From contig CBDCTW010000002.1 in the NCBI GenBank assembly GCA_965222425.1, forward strand, positions 62,001 to 126,000: a stretch of 64,000 nucleotides of DNA. Direction: 5' to 3'. Shown piece by piece: positions 17,852-26,585 of the stretch (positions are counted from its first letter, which is position 1; each line of letters starts with the position of its first letter). Below the pieces are notes generated by a model. The model made no database searches and had not been told where the DNA came from. It saw nothing but the letters and a program-made list of their open reading frames with translations. A program made the translations under genes and the position numbers. Origin of the DNA: CBDCNP01 sp965222425. Its GTDB lineage: Bacteria > Acidobacteriota > Vicinamibacteria > Marinacidobacterales > DATDRI01.

Positions 17852-18334
17852 ATGAGCCCGTGGGCTCGCGCCAAGGAACTCGCCGCGAGAACTCCCGAGA
17901 CGCGAAACCGGTATGTCGATTTCCTCCGAGCCGCCTCCATCACCGTCGTCGTCATCGGTCACTGGCTGATCGCCGCCGCGTACGTGGACGACGGCCAGCT
18001 CAAGTTGGGCGACATGTTGCGGGCACGGTTCCGGCACTTGGACGATCCGACCCACCAGGTGTTCGGATCCAATTTCGAGCGCGAGGAGCTTCTGACGGGC
18101 AAGCTCGAGGAGGTCGTTCGCTATCACTTCAGCATTCCGGCGATCGCCAACACCTTCAAGAAGGGCCATCGCATCCGGATCGCGGTCATGAACGCTCTAG
18201 ACAACTATTACTTCCCCAACTCCAACACCGGGGGTGATGAAGGCACGGCCGCAGAGACAGTGACGGGTACGATGCGGATTCATCACAGCGCGGAGTATCC
18301 GAGCCATGTGAAGCTGTCTATTCTGTCGCAATGA
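17852..18334 (+). pseudogene. Chimeric ORF: acyltransferase N-terminus fused to CocE/X-Pro-peptidase C-terminus
   Basis: An uninterrupted 160-codon frame joins two unrelated families. Residues 1 to about 55 are the start of a membrane acyltransferase (RNRYVDFLRAASITVVVIGHW, then AAAYVDDG). From about residue 57 it is the last 100 residues of a CocE/NonD or X-Pro dipeptidyl-peptidase hydrolase (MLRARFRHLDD, the FSIPAIANTFKKGHRIRIAV beta-sandwich, and HHSAEYPSHVKLSIL). The joint lies at VDDGQLK, a stretch plausible in either family, so a deletion through short homology is likely. Neither half keeps catalytic residues. No good ribosome-binding site precedes ATG 17852. Confidence 0.7.
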
Positions 18335-18526
18335 AGAGGGGTCAGAGTGTGGGCTCTAGTTCGGGCCCGACTACGATTGGCGTGCCCTGGTGACCCGATG
18401 CGTCCCGAACTGGATGTCTAGAAAGGGAAGGCAGGACTGGACGAGTTGGGCAAGACGTGGCCTAGGCAGCGACTGACAAAAAGAATCACTCTGGGGTTGC
18501 CTGGCAACAAGAGGGAGGTTTGTCCA

Positions 18527-19045
18527 TTGAGCTATTTCATGGTGGATATCGAAGCCGATGGGCCGATTCCGGGTGACTATTCGATGGTTTGCTTCGGGGC
18601 GGTCATCGTGGAACCGAGTCTGGAACGGACATTCTACGGCCGCCTCAAACTGACGACCGATTTGTGGATTCCCGAGGCGCTCAATGTAAGTGATTTTACT
18701 CGTGAAGAAACGCTGTCATTCGATGACCCGAAAGCCGTAATGCTTGAGTTCGGGGATTGGGTGAAAAAAGAGACCAAGGGACGCCCGATGTTCATCTCGG
18801 ACAACAACGGCTTCGACTGGCAATTCATCAATTGGTACTTCCATCACTTCCTTGGAGAGAACCCCTTCGGACATAGCTCCGCCAACCTGGGTTCACTCTA
18901 CAAGGGAGTCGAGAAAGACATGTTCAAGAACTTCAAACATCTTCGGCAGACGGAGCACACCCACGATCCGTTGGACGATGCCAAGGGAAATGCCGAGGCC
19001 CTGCTTGCGATAAAAGAACAGTACGGATTGCGGATCAGCCTATAA
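18527..19045 (+). CDS. DEDDh-type 3'-5' exonuclease-like protein
   Basis: 172 residues from a TTG start placed 9 bases after GGGAGG; an in-frame ATG at 18539 lacks this spacing. The RNase H-like exonuclease motifs are present: the DxE pair in YFMVDIEADGPIPGDYSM, a second acidic motif in MFISDNNGFDW, and a C-terminal HDPLDDAKGNAEA matching the H-x4-D of DEDDh enzymes. It is close in layout to stand-alone exonucleases of about 170-190 residues whose substrate is not established. It appears intact and monocistronic, ending before a hairpin repeat. Confidence 0.8.
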   Translation: MSYFMVDIEADGPIPGDYSMVCFGAVIVEPSLERTFYGRLKLTTDLWIPEALNVSDFTREETLSFDDPKAVMLEFGDWVKKETKGRPMFISDNNGFDWQFINWYFHHFLGENPFGHSSANLGSLYKGVEKDMFKNFKHLRQTEHTHDPLDDAKGNAEALLAIKEQYGLRISL

Positions 19046-19068
19046 GGCTAAGGATGGAAGCCAACTTA

Positions 19069-19148
19069 ACCCCTCACCCGGCGTCTGGCCACCTTGATAC
19101 CGGCACGGGCGTTCCGTGACGCCATACTCTCCCCAAAGGGGAGAGGGA
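19069..19148 (-). repeat. Dispersed intergenic repeat, copy 2, with a terminator-like hairpin
   Basis: Reverse copy of the repeat at 16840-16918. It contains CTCTCCCC-AAA-GGGGAGAG (19127-19145), a perfect 8-bp stem with a 3-base loop. Lying between the convergent ends of the exonuclease (+) and nitrilase (-) genes, it is well placed as a bidirectional terminator, although no U-run follows. Confidence 0.7.
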
Positions 19149-19171
19149 GTAAAGGACGAAGCCAACCATCG

Positions 19172-20299
19172 TTAGCCGTCGACCTCGACTTCCATGGATT
19201 GGAGCTCACGCAAAATCGTCTCCACCTTCTCGGCGGGCAGGCTGTGCCGCTCCGCGATTTCCTCGATCTGTTCCATCTTGATGCGTCGAGGAGAAAGAGG
19301 TGCGGTCGGTTCGAAGTCTTTGTCTCGGATCTGGAGAGAGACGACGTCCCATCGACTGTAATGTCCCATGCAATCGAAGACGTTCTTGGCCACGATACGA
19401 TCAGCCAAATCCAACTCGGCGACGACCAACTCTTCGCGATGGAAAACCGGCTCCGCAGCATAGGCACCGAACGGGTTCACGATCGCGCTGCCACCCATCG
19501 CCCATTTCCAGCTCGCGGTCTTCTTATAGGGAAAGTCGTCCGGCACAGAGTCCTCCGGCAGGTAGAGGCTCGCGCTGACCACGAAGGTCTGGGTCTCGAA
19601 GGCGTACTCCCGAATCGCGCAGTCTTGATCCGATGCGTGCAGCGGTCCCTCGGAGCCCGTCATGTCCCGCACCGAGTTCCCCTCTCCGCCATAGCTCCAC
19701 CAGCCGGGCCAAACCGCGGCGTGCAGCTCCTCCCCCTTCGTCGCCATCGCAGCCTTCAAGAGCGTCATGTGGTTCTCGAAACAGATGAGCCCGCCTAGGC
19801 GACCAAAGCTGGTATCGAAGACTCGAAGGTCGGATGCGTCACCTCGCCCCCAAAAGAAGCGCTCTTGGTGCGTGGGCATCAGCTTGCGATGGCGGCCCAG
19901 AATCTCGCCATTGGAGCCGATGAAGAGAAGAGTGTTGTACAACGTCGCCGAGCCTGCGCGGTCATCTTGTTCATTGAGGCCGATGACCGCGACAACCCCG
20001 GCGCTCGCCGCCGCCCGACAGAGAATATCGGTCTCCGGGCTAGGTATGCGGACCGACTGCTCGTAGAAGTCGAGCACCGTGTCCTTCCAAAGGACCGCCG
20101 ACTCCGGTGAGGTGTAGCCGAAGTTGTTTCGCCAATATGGATAGGTCGGGATCCCGGTCTCGGGCGTTACCAGAAGTTTTACGCCTTGTCGTCCCGCCTC
20201 AACGATGGTCTCGGCGTACTTCTCAACCGACTCCCGTTTCTTCATGAAGACGGGAGAGATTTGTGCCGCCGCAACGCGAAGAGGCCGTTTCTTAGGCAT
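19172..20299 (-). CDS. Carbon-nitrogen hydrolase (nitrilase-type)
   Basis: 375 residues with the complete nitrilase triad: Glu47 in VTPETGIPTYPYW, Lys139 in GRHRKLMPTHQE and Cys173 in GGLICFENHMTL. Length and the long C-terminal part match true nitrilases and cyanide-hydrolase relatives rather than the shorter amidases; the substrate (aliphatic or aryl nitrile, or amide) cannot be told. It starts 7 bp after the gcvP stop, so it is the last gene of the glycine-cleavage transcript. This linkage is unusual but not proof of a shared pathway. It ends just before the hairpin repeat. Confidence 0.88.
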   Translation of the reverse strand: MPKKRPLRVAAAQISPVFMKKRESVEKYAETIVEAGRQGVKLLVTPETGIPTYPYWRNNFGYTSPESAVLWKDTVLDFYEQSVRIPSPETDILCRAAASAGVVAVIGLNEQDDRAGSATLYNTLLFIGSNGEILGRHRKLMPTHQERFFWGRGDASDLRVFDTSFGRLGGLICFENHMTLLKAAMATKGEELHAAVWPGWWSYGGEGNSVRDMTGSEGPLHASDQDCAIREYAFETQTFVVSASLYLPEDSVPDDFPYKKTASWKWAMGGSAIVNPFGAYAAEPVFHREELVVAELDLADRIVAKNVFDCMGHYSRWDVVSLQIRDKDFEPTAPLSPRRIKMEQIEEIAERHSLPAEKVETILRELQSMEVEVDG

Positions 20300-20306
20300 G
20301 TTGCTT

Positions 20307-23195
20307 CTAGTACGTCTCCATAGGTGGGCACGTGCACATCAGATTGCGATCGCCGTAGGCGTTATCGATGCGGGCCACCGGAGGCCAGAATTTGTGCTCC
20401 CGAATCCAAGGCGCGGGAAAGGCGGCTTGCTCGCGGCTATAGGGGCGGTCCCAAACGTCCGCCGTTACGGCGCGCGCGGTATGGGGAGCGTTCTTGAGCA
20501 CGTTGCTCTCTCGGTCGGCGCGGCCTTCTTCGATCGCACGGATCTCTTCGCGAATCCCGATCAGAGCATCACAATAGCGATCCAACTCGACCTTGGACTC
20601 GCTTTCAGTGGGCTCGATCATGAGCGTTCCCGGAACCGGCCAGGACATCGTCGGCGCATGGAATCCGTAATCCATCAGGCGCTTGGCGATGTCTTCGACC
20701 TCGACACCGGCGCTTTTCTTGAAGGGACGGCCATCAATGATGAACTCGTGCGCCACACGACCGTTCTTGCCGGTGTACAGAATCCCATAATGCCCTTCTA
20801 GACGCTTGGCCATGTAGTTCGCGTTCAAGATCGCGACCTGGGTCGCCTTAGTCAATCCTTTCGCACCCATCAGCGCGATATACGCCCAAGAGATCGGCAA
20901 AACGCTGGGACTACCGTATGGTGCCTCGGAAACCGGTCCGATCGCGTGCTCTCCCCCCATACTCATCATGGGATGTCCCGGTAGAAACGGCGCGATATGC
21001 TTCGCAACGCAGATCGGTCCCATGCCCGGCCCGCCGCCGCCGTGGGGGATACAAAACGTCTTATGGAGATTGAGGTGGCAGACATCGGCACCCATGTCGC
21101 CTGGCCGCGTCAATCCGACTTGAGCGTTCATGTTCGCGCCGTCCATGTAGACTTGCCCGCCGTGCGTATGGACGATCTCGCAGACTTCGCGGATGCTTTC
21201 CTCGAAGACACCGTGGGTCGATGGATAGGTAACCATCAACGCACCGAGCGAGTCGGCGTGCTGCGAAGCCTTGGTCTTCAGATCACCGACGTCGATGTTG
21301 CCCTGCTCGTCGCACGCCACCGGAACCACTTTGAATCCAGCCATCACCGCACTCGCTGGATTGGTTCCGTGCGCCGATACCGGTATCAAACAGACGTTCC
21401 GATGTCCTTCACCGCGGCTCTTGTGATAGCCATGGATGACGAGGAGACCCGTATACTCGCCTTGCGAGCCCGCATTAGGCTGTAACGAGACGGCACCGAG
21501 ACCCGTGATCTCAGCAAGCCACTTCTCGATCTGAGCGAAGAGCTCCGCGTAGCCTTCCGCTTGATCGGCGGGCGCGAACGGGTGCAAGCCGGAAAACCCC
21601 GGCCAGGTGATGGGAGTCATCTCGGTCGTTCCGTTGAGCTTCATCGTGCAAGAGCCGAGAGGAATCATCGAGGTGGTCATGGACAAATCCCTGGCCTGCA
21701 GTCGGTGGATGTACCGCAAGAGCTCGTGCTCGGAGTGAAAGCGGTGGAAGACCTCGTGGGTCAGGAAAGCGCTGGTGCGTGTCAAATTAGCTGGAAGCGC
21801 GGGATCGATATCATCGGCGAGGTCCTCGATGGTGAACGGGATTGAGTCCGAGCTAGAGAACACTTCGAAAAGCGCCGACAAGTCGTGCGTCGTCGTCGTC
21901 TCGTCGAGGGAGACGCCGACCGATCCATCTTCGATACGGCGCAGGTTGATATGGCGGTCGCGGGCCGCTTGGTGAATCTTTTTGGAACGCTCCGGTGGCG
22001 ACGTTACCTTCAACGTATCGAAGAATGGTCCGCTTCCCAAATCGAGCCCCAGACGTTCGAGCCCGCGGGCGAGTATCGCCGTCAGACCCTGAACGCGGCG
22101 AGCGATCGACAAGAGCCCTTCCGGACCGTGATAGACCGCGAACATGCTCGCCAGGATCGCTGGGAGAACCTGCGCGGTACAGATGTTGCTCGTGGCCCGG
22201 TCCCGGCGGATGTGCTGCTCGCGCGTCTGAAGCGCCAATCGAAAACCCGATTGCCCGTCGGCATCTTGCGAAACGCCTACGATACGTCCTGGCACCCGGC
22301 GCGCGTACTCTTCGCGAGTCGAGAGAAACGCCGCATGGGGTCCGCCGAATCCGAGCGGGACACCGAAGCGTTGGGTCGAGCCGACGGCGATGTCGGCGCC
22401 GAGCTCTCCGGGTGGGCGGATAAGGGTCAGCGCCAACAGGTCGGTCGCCACAACCACGGTGGCGTTTCCGGCATGTGCACGCTCGATCACGCCGGAATAG
22501 TCCGAAATCAATCCGTCCGTCCCCGGGTACTGGAGGAGTACTCCAAAGAGCTCGGGATCCCCGAAGTTGGCATCTTCCGGAGATCCCACCTGGATTCGAA
22601 TGCCCAACGGTAAGCCACGGGTCCCGAGCACCGCGATCGTCTGAGGGTGGCAGTTCTTGGCAACGAAGAAGACCTTTTGCTTGGCACCGTGAATGGCCAG
22701 GCACATGCTCATGGCTTCCGCTGCTGCCGTCGCCTCGTCCAGCAAGGATGCGTTGGCCAACGGTAGTCCGGTGAGATCGGCGACCATGGTTTGGAAATTC
22801 AGAAGCGCTTCCAGTCGTCCTTGCGCAATCTCCGACTGATACGGTGTGTACTGCGTGTACCAGCCGGGATTCTCCAAGATGTTTCGCTGGATGACAGGCG
22901 GTGTTACGCAATCGTAGTAGCCCATCCCCAGGAACGAGCGGAACACTCGATTGCGGTCGGCCATCCGGCGCATCTCGCCCTGGAGCTCGTGTTCGCCGCG
23001 CTCCCCGGGGATATCCAGCTGGGCTCGAAGGCGAATACTTTCTGGAATCGTGGCGTCGATCAGCCCATCGAGCGAGGAGACACCCAGCGACCCCAGCATC
23101 GTCTCGATGTCCTTGTCGCTCGGACCGATGTGCCGCCGGGCGAACGTGTCGGTCGTGCTGAGCAGATCTTTCGCTTTGGAGGCCTTGATCATCAA
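20307..23195 (-). CDS. gcvP: Glycine dehydrogenase (decarboxylating), P-protein
   Basis: 962 residues, the fused single-chain form of the P-protein that decarboxylates glycine using pyridoxal phosphate and transfers the aminomethyl group to lipoyl-GcvH. The N-terminal half carries FARRHIGPSDKDIETML. The PLP-binding lysine is in LNLHKTFCIPHGGGGPGMGP (near residue 710), followed by the glycine-rich loop expected for the family. Length equals the usual 950-970. The start (MMIKASKAK) lies 16 bp after the gcvH stop. No disruption is seen. Confidence 0.97.
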   Translation of the reverse strand: MMIKASKAKDLLSTTDTFARRHIGPSDKDIETMLGSLGVSSLDGLIDATIPESIRLRAQLDIPGERGEHELQGEMRRMADRNRVFRSFLGMGYYDCVTPPVIQRNILENPGWYTQYTPYQSEIAQGRLEALLNFQTMVADLTGLPLANASLLDEATAAAEAMSMCLAIHGAKQKVFFVAKNCHPQTIAVLGTRGLPLGIRIQVGSPEDANFGDPELFGVLLQYPGTDGLISDYSGVIERAHAGNATVVVATDLLALTLIRPPGELGADIAVGSTQRFGVPLGFGGPHAAFLSTREEYARRVPGRIVGVSQDADGQSGFRLALQTREQHIRRDRATSNICTAQVLPAILASMFAVYHGPEGLLSIARRVQGLTAILARGLERLGLDLGSGPFFDTLKVTSPPERSKKIHQAARDRHINLRRIEDGSVGVSLDETTTTHDLSALFEVFSSSDSIPFTIEDLADDIDPALPANLTRTSAFLTHEVFHRFHSEHELLRYIHRLQARDLSMTTSMIPLGSCTMKLNGTTEMTPITWPGFSGLHPFAPADQAEGYAELFAQIEKWLAEITGLGAVSLQPNAGSQGEYTGLLVIHGYHKSRGEGHRNVCLIPVSAHGTNPASAVMAGFKVVPVACDEQGNIDVGDLKTKASQHADSLGALMVTYPSTHGVFEESIREVCEIVHTHGGQVYMDGANMNAQVGLTRPGDMGADVCHLNLHKTFCIPHGGGGPGMGPICVAKHIAPFLPGHPMMSMGGEHAIGPVSEAPYGSPSVLPISWAYIALMGAKGLTKATQVAILNANYMAKRLEGHYGILYTGKNGRVAHEFIIDGRPFKKSAGVEVEDIAKRLMDYGFHAPTMSWPVPGTLMIEPTESESKVELDRYCDALIGIREEIRAIEEGRADRESNVLKNAPHTARAVTADVWDRPYSREQAAFPAPWIREHKFWPPVARIDNAYGDRNLMCTCPPMETY

Positions 23196-23211
23196 GAATC
23201 CCTCCGCAATC

Positions 23212-23601
23212 TCAATCCGCCTCCTCCTTTTCTGTGAGCTCCTGGTACTGCGAAGCGGTGAGCAACTTCCCGAGCTCCGTCGTATCGTCGACTTTGATGA
23301 CCACGAGCCAGGAGTTCCCGTGTGGATCTTTGTTCACCATCTCCGGTGAGTCCACGACGCTCTGGTTGACTTCCACGACTTCTCCCCCCACGGGGCTGAA
23401 GAGCTCGGAGACCGCTTTCACCGACTCGATGGTGCCGAAGACCTCGTTGGCGGCAAACTTGGCACCGACGTCGGGGAGCTCCACGTAGACCACATCACCG
23501 AGCTGCTTCTGGGCATAGTCGGTGATGCCGACGGTGCCACGGTCACCTTCCATCTTGATCCACTCGTGCTCTTTGGAATAACGGCGATCGTCAGGGTACA
23601 T
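23212..23601 (-). CDS. gcvH: Glycine cleavage system H protein
   Basis: 129 residues. The lipoylated lysine is K62 in GTIESVKAVSELFSP, in the expected hairpin, with HEWIKMEGDRGTVGITDYAQ upstream and VNKDPHGNSWLVVIKV downstream. It shuttles the aminomethyl group between GcvP and GcvT. It sits between gcvT and gcvP in the same direction, 75 bp after gcvT, with an AGGAG-type site before the ATG. Confidence 0.97.
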   Translation of the reverse strand: MYPDDRRYSKEHEWIKMEGDRGTVGITDYAQKQLGDVVYVELPDVGAKFAANEVFGTIESVKAVSELFSPVGGEVVEVNQSVVDSPEMVNKDPHGNSWLVVIKVDDTTELGKLLTASQYQELTEKEEAD

Positions 23602-23676
23602 ATCTGTCTCTCCTAGCCCTCGTCATAAATATTCCCGCTTCAATCTATTCTTGTTTGCCCCCCCGCGCCAGCGGCC

Positions 23677-24795
23677 TCAATGGGTGCCAGCGGGCACCTT
23701 CATTCGCTCGTAGAAAGGCGTGGGAACCACCCGTGCTCGGGCCCGGCGGCCCCGGATCTCGACATCGAGCTCGGTTCCGTCGGCCCAAGCCAAAGCTGGC
23801 AGATAGCAAAGCCCGATGGCTTTCTTTAAATAGGGAGCGAAACTGCCACTGGTTACAGCCCCCACCTCATCACCGTCGACGAAAACGGGATGGCCCTTTC
23901 GCGCGATCCCCCGGTCCACCATCTCGAAACCGACAAGTTTCCGCGAAACACCTTCCTCTTTTTGCCTTGCGAGGACCCCGCGGCCAAGGAAGTCGCCTTT
24001 GTCGAACTTGATCATCCAACCCAAGTCAGCTTCGAGCACGGTGCGCTTTTCGTCGATGTCGTTTCCATAGAGCGCCATTTTTGCTTCGAGCCGCAGCGTG
24101 TCGCGAGCCCCCAGGCCGGCAGGCTTTAGCCCCGATGATTGCCCTGCCTCCATCACTTTTTGCCACAATGGCGCCGCGTGCTCGGCTGGCACCAAGAGCT
24201 CGAAACCGTCCTCGCCCGTGTAGCCACTGCGAAAGATGGTGACGTCATGTCCGGCCACTTCGCCTCCGACGAAGTAGTAATACTTCAGCTCATCGAGCTT
24301 CTCGGTAGTCAAAGTGGAGAGAATGTCCTGAGCACGCGGCCCCTGAAGGGCGATCAACGCGTAATCGTCGCTCACGTTCTTCATGGCGCCCTCGCCACGT
24401 CGATGGGATTCGATCCAATCGACGTCCTTTTGGATATTCGAGGCGTTGACGATGGCCAGATAGCTCGAATCGCTCATACGAGAGATGATCAGATCGTCGA
24501 TGAAACTTCCTTCGGGCGTTGTGAGGGCCGAGTAATGTGCTCTTCCCACCGTGAGACGCGACACGTCGTTGGGAGTCAGTCTCTGCAAAAGCTCAAGAGC
24601 TCCAGAGCCTTCGAAAAGGAGCTCGCCCATGTGGCTCACGTCGAACAACCCGGCGGCGTTGCGAACCGCAAGATGCTCGGCCACCACGGCGCCGTAGTCC
24701 ACCGGCATCTCCCAGCCGGCGAAATCCACCAGTCGTGCGTTGAGCTCTCGATGTACGGAATAAAGCGGCGTTCTCTGAGGCGGGGAGCTAGGCAT
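23677..24795 (-). CDS. gcvT: Aminomethyltransferase (glycine cleavage T protein)
   Basis: 372 residues. RTPLYSVHRELNARLVDFAG and FDVSHMGELLFEG at the N-terminus, GYTGEDGFELLVPAEHA in the middle and KKAIGLCYLP at the end are family hallmarks. It takes the aminomethyl group from GcvH to tetrahydrofolate, releasing ammonia. It is the first gene of the operon gcvT-gcvH-gcvP-nitrilase. No glycine riboswitch fold was recognised in the short 5' region. Confidence 0.97.
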   Translation of the reverse strand: MPSSPPQRTPLYSVHRELNARLVDFAGWEMPVDYGAVVAEHLAVRNAAGLFDVSHMGELLFEGSGALELLQRLTPNDVSRLTVGRAHYSALTTPEGSFIDDLIISRMSDSSYLAIVNASNIQKDVDWIESHRRGEGAMKNVSDDYALIALQGPRAQDILSTLTTEKLDELKYYYFVGGEVAGHDVTIFRSGYTGEDGFELLVPAEHAAPLWQKVMEAGQSSGLKPAGLGARDTLRLEAKMALYGNDIDEKRTVLEADLGWMIKFDKGDFLGRGVLARQKEEGVSRKLVGFEMVDRGIARKGHPVFVDGDEVGAVTSGSFAPYLKKAIGLCYLPALAWADGTELDVEIRGRRARARVVPTPFYERMKVPAGTH

Positions 24796-24861
24796 TCATA
24801 TCGTGTAGGGGCGCTAAGACAGAAATGACCGGCCCCGTTGACCTCGCTGACAGACGGCCAC

Positions 24862-24889
24862 GCTATCATAAGGCTCGCGACGCTGTCAA
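24862..24889 (-). promoter_or_regulatory. Candidate promoter of the gcv operon
   Basis: A consensus TTGACA (24884-24889 on the minus strand) is followed by weak -10 candidates (GATAGC at 24862-24867, or TAGCGT with an upstream TG). It lies 67-94 bp before the gcvT start and is back to back with the promoter of the pseudo-GspE gene. Confidence 0.4.
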
Positions 24890-24900
24890 GGAAACGGCGC

Positions 24901-24929
24901 TTGCCGGCATGAGCAGAGCTTCTTATAAT
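24901..24929 (+). promoter_or_regulatory. Sigma70-like promoter of the envelope cluster
   Basis: TTGCCG (24901-24906), 17 bp, then a perfect TATAAT (24924-24929). The predicted start near 24936 leaves a 40-base leader before ATG 24976. Confidence 0.65.
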
Positions 24930-24975
24930 AGAGTAGGTTAGGGCATCTTCCTATAGTCAGTATCTCGACGGCAAA

Positions 24976-26373
24976 ATGGCCAAAACCAGCCAAGCATACG
25001 TCGTTCGCTGCTGGAACTGTCTGAACGACTTCGAGGCGATCGAAGCCGTTTGGTGCAATTGCGATCCCCGCAATCCAACCAAGCTGTGTCCGTTCTGCCT
25101 CCAGTGTTTTTGCCCCGCGGACGACGACTACAAGACCAATTTCTGGGAGCTGGCTCCCGACTCGCTCAAGGAAGAAGTGGCGATTCTCGAGCGGAGCCAG
25201 GACCGCTTGGGCGAGATCCTCATCCGCAACCAGAAGCTCGCCACCCCCGAGCTGCTCCGCGCCTTGATGGAGCAGAAGCGGACCGGGGACTTGCTCGGCA
25301 AGATCTTGGTCGAGAAGGGGTGGGTGAGCCAGAGCGATATCGACGGAGGACTCCGCTACCAGGGCTACAAGCCGCTCGTCGATACGGACGGCGAGGAGAT
25401 TCAGGCGGCCCCGGTCGCCGACCCATCGGTCCCTCAGGAAACGTTGAACTACCTTCTGACACTCGGGGCAAAGAAGGGTGCCTCCGACATCCATATCGAG
25501 CCGGCCGACGGAGAGCTGGGGGTCAAGTTCCGAATCGATGGGTACTTCTACAAACTGAAGCCCCTTCCGAGAAGCGCCCTCGAGCCCTTGTCGGCCAAGA
25601 TTGGCTCTCTCTTCCGCCTCGATCCGACCCGCGAGGGTGTACCCCAAAAGGGCAGGGCGGTGACCGAGCTCATGGAGCGCGAGTACGAACTGCTTGCTCA
25701 GACTCTTCCGACCCAAAAAGGGACGAGCACGACCATAAAGCTCGTCGACCGCCGTTTCTTTCTGAAAAACTTCACCGCCTTGGGACTCACCCCGGCGAAT
25801 CAGCTCCTCTTGGTCCGGGCGATGGACGCTGCCGCCGGCCTGGTACTCGTCTCTTCGCCTCCCTTCAACGGTGCCATGACGACGTGTTACTCGCTCATGG
25901 ATCACCTGGCCAAATCGGAGCGAAAGGTCGTGAGTCTCGAACCGTCCATTCAGTGGCAGGTTCCTTACGTGAACCAGATAGAGGTAAACGAAGAACGGGG
26001 GTTCGGTTTCCAGGAGGCCATGCGCTCCCTCACGACTGTGAAGCCGGACGTGCTCTTCGCTCTGGACTTGTCGGATCGGCAAACCGCCACACAAGTCTGT
26101 CAGCTCGCGACGTCGGTTCTCGTGATCGCCACACTACCCGCTTTCAGCGCAGTCGAGGCGCTCTGGCGACTCTACGAGTACGGCGTGCCCCCTTCTCTCA
26201 TCTCCCGGTCGCTATCCTTGGTCTTGAACCAGCGACTGGTTCGACGCATTTGTACGCATTGCCGCAAGGGAGGCAAACCCGCCGACCCGCAGAAGCTCGC
26301 TCCCCACGGTGTCAGCGAAGAGGAGGCCGCCGGCCTGAGGCTCTATCGCGGCAAGGGGCTGCGCGACCTGTAA
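24976..26373 (+). CDS. GspE/PilB-like pseudo-ATPase with N-terminal zinc ribbon and MshEN-like domain
   Basis: 465 residues. The N-terminus has a cysteine cluster (CWNC, CNCD, CPFCLQCFC) likely to bind zinc. Two MshEN-like repeats follow (RLGEILIRN and LLGKILVEKG), resembling the c-di-GMP motif of type II secretion and type IV pilus ATPases. The core is PilB-like: KKGASDIHIEPADG, then the motor domain ending LVLNQRLVRRICTHC. The nucleotide site is destroyed. Walker A, normally GPTGSGKTT, reads SPPFNGAMTT; the Walker B Glu region reads FALDLSDRQTA; the His box TLHT reads TLPA. It probably cannot hydrolyse ATP and may act as a regulatory or structural subunit. The frame breaks at GKG just before the second CxxC of the C-terminal zinc motif; the missing end follows in the +1 frame. 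Confidence 0.8.
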   Translation: MAKTSQAYVVRCWNCLNDFEAIEAVWCNCDPRNPTKLCPFCLQCFCPADDDYKTNFWELAPDSLKEEVAILERSQDRLGEILIRNQKLATPELLRALMEQKRTGDLLGKILVEKGWVSQSDIDGGLRYQGYKPLVDTDGEEIQAAPVADPSVPQETLNYLLTLGAKKGASDIHIEPADGELGVKFRIDGYFYKLKPLPRSALEPLSAKIGSLFRLDPTREGVPQKGRAVTELMEREYELLAQTLPTQKGTSTTIKLVDRRFFLKNFTALGLTPANQLLLVRAMDAAAGLVLVSSPPFNGAMTTCYSLMDHLAKSERKVVSLEPSIQWQVPYVNQIEVNEERGFGFQEAMRSLTTVKPDVLFALDLSDRQTATQVCQLATSVLVIATLPAFSAVEALWRLYEYGVPPSLISRSLSLVLNQRLVRRICTHCRKGGKPADPQKLAPHGVSEEEAAGLRLYRGKGLRDL

Positions 26374-26581
26374 CCGCATCGGCTATCGACGCCGCAAGGG
26401 CATCTTCGAAGTCATGATCGTCGACGACGAGATGAGGCAACTACTCGCCACGCGCCCTACTCTACCGGACATCGAGGCTGCGGCGCGCCACTCCGGCATG
26501 GAGACCCTACGCGAGCGGGCCCTCCATGATGTGTCCGACGGTATTACGTCCATCGACGAGTTCATCCGTTGGAGGCTATGA
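26360..26581 (+). pseudogene. Frameshifted C-terminus of the GspE/PilB-like gene
   Basis: In the +1 frame the sequence continues exactly as a GspE/PilB tail should: CATCNRIGYRRRKGIFEVM, then DIEAAARHSGMETLRERAL and SIDEFIRWRL, ending TGA at 26579-26581. Dropping one base in the GGGGC run near 26357-26360 would join it to the main ORF and complete the CxxC...CxxC zinc motif. A sequencing or assembly indel is a serious alternative to a real mutation because the tail shows no other damage. Confidence 0.75.
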
Positions 26582-26585
26582 AGCG

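Noticed and set aside
24796..24890. Glycine riboswitch upstream of gcvT
   Set aside because: The gap is too short and no aptamer-like conserved core was recognised.
24886..26094. Long minus-strand ORF opposite the GspE-like gene
   Set aside because: No recognisable domain; the plus strand has strong family motifs and a promoter.
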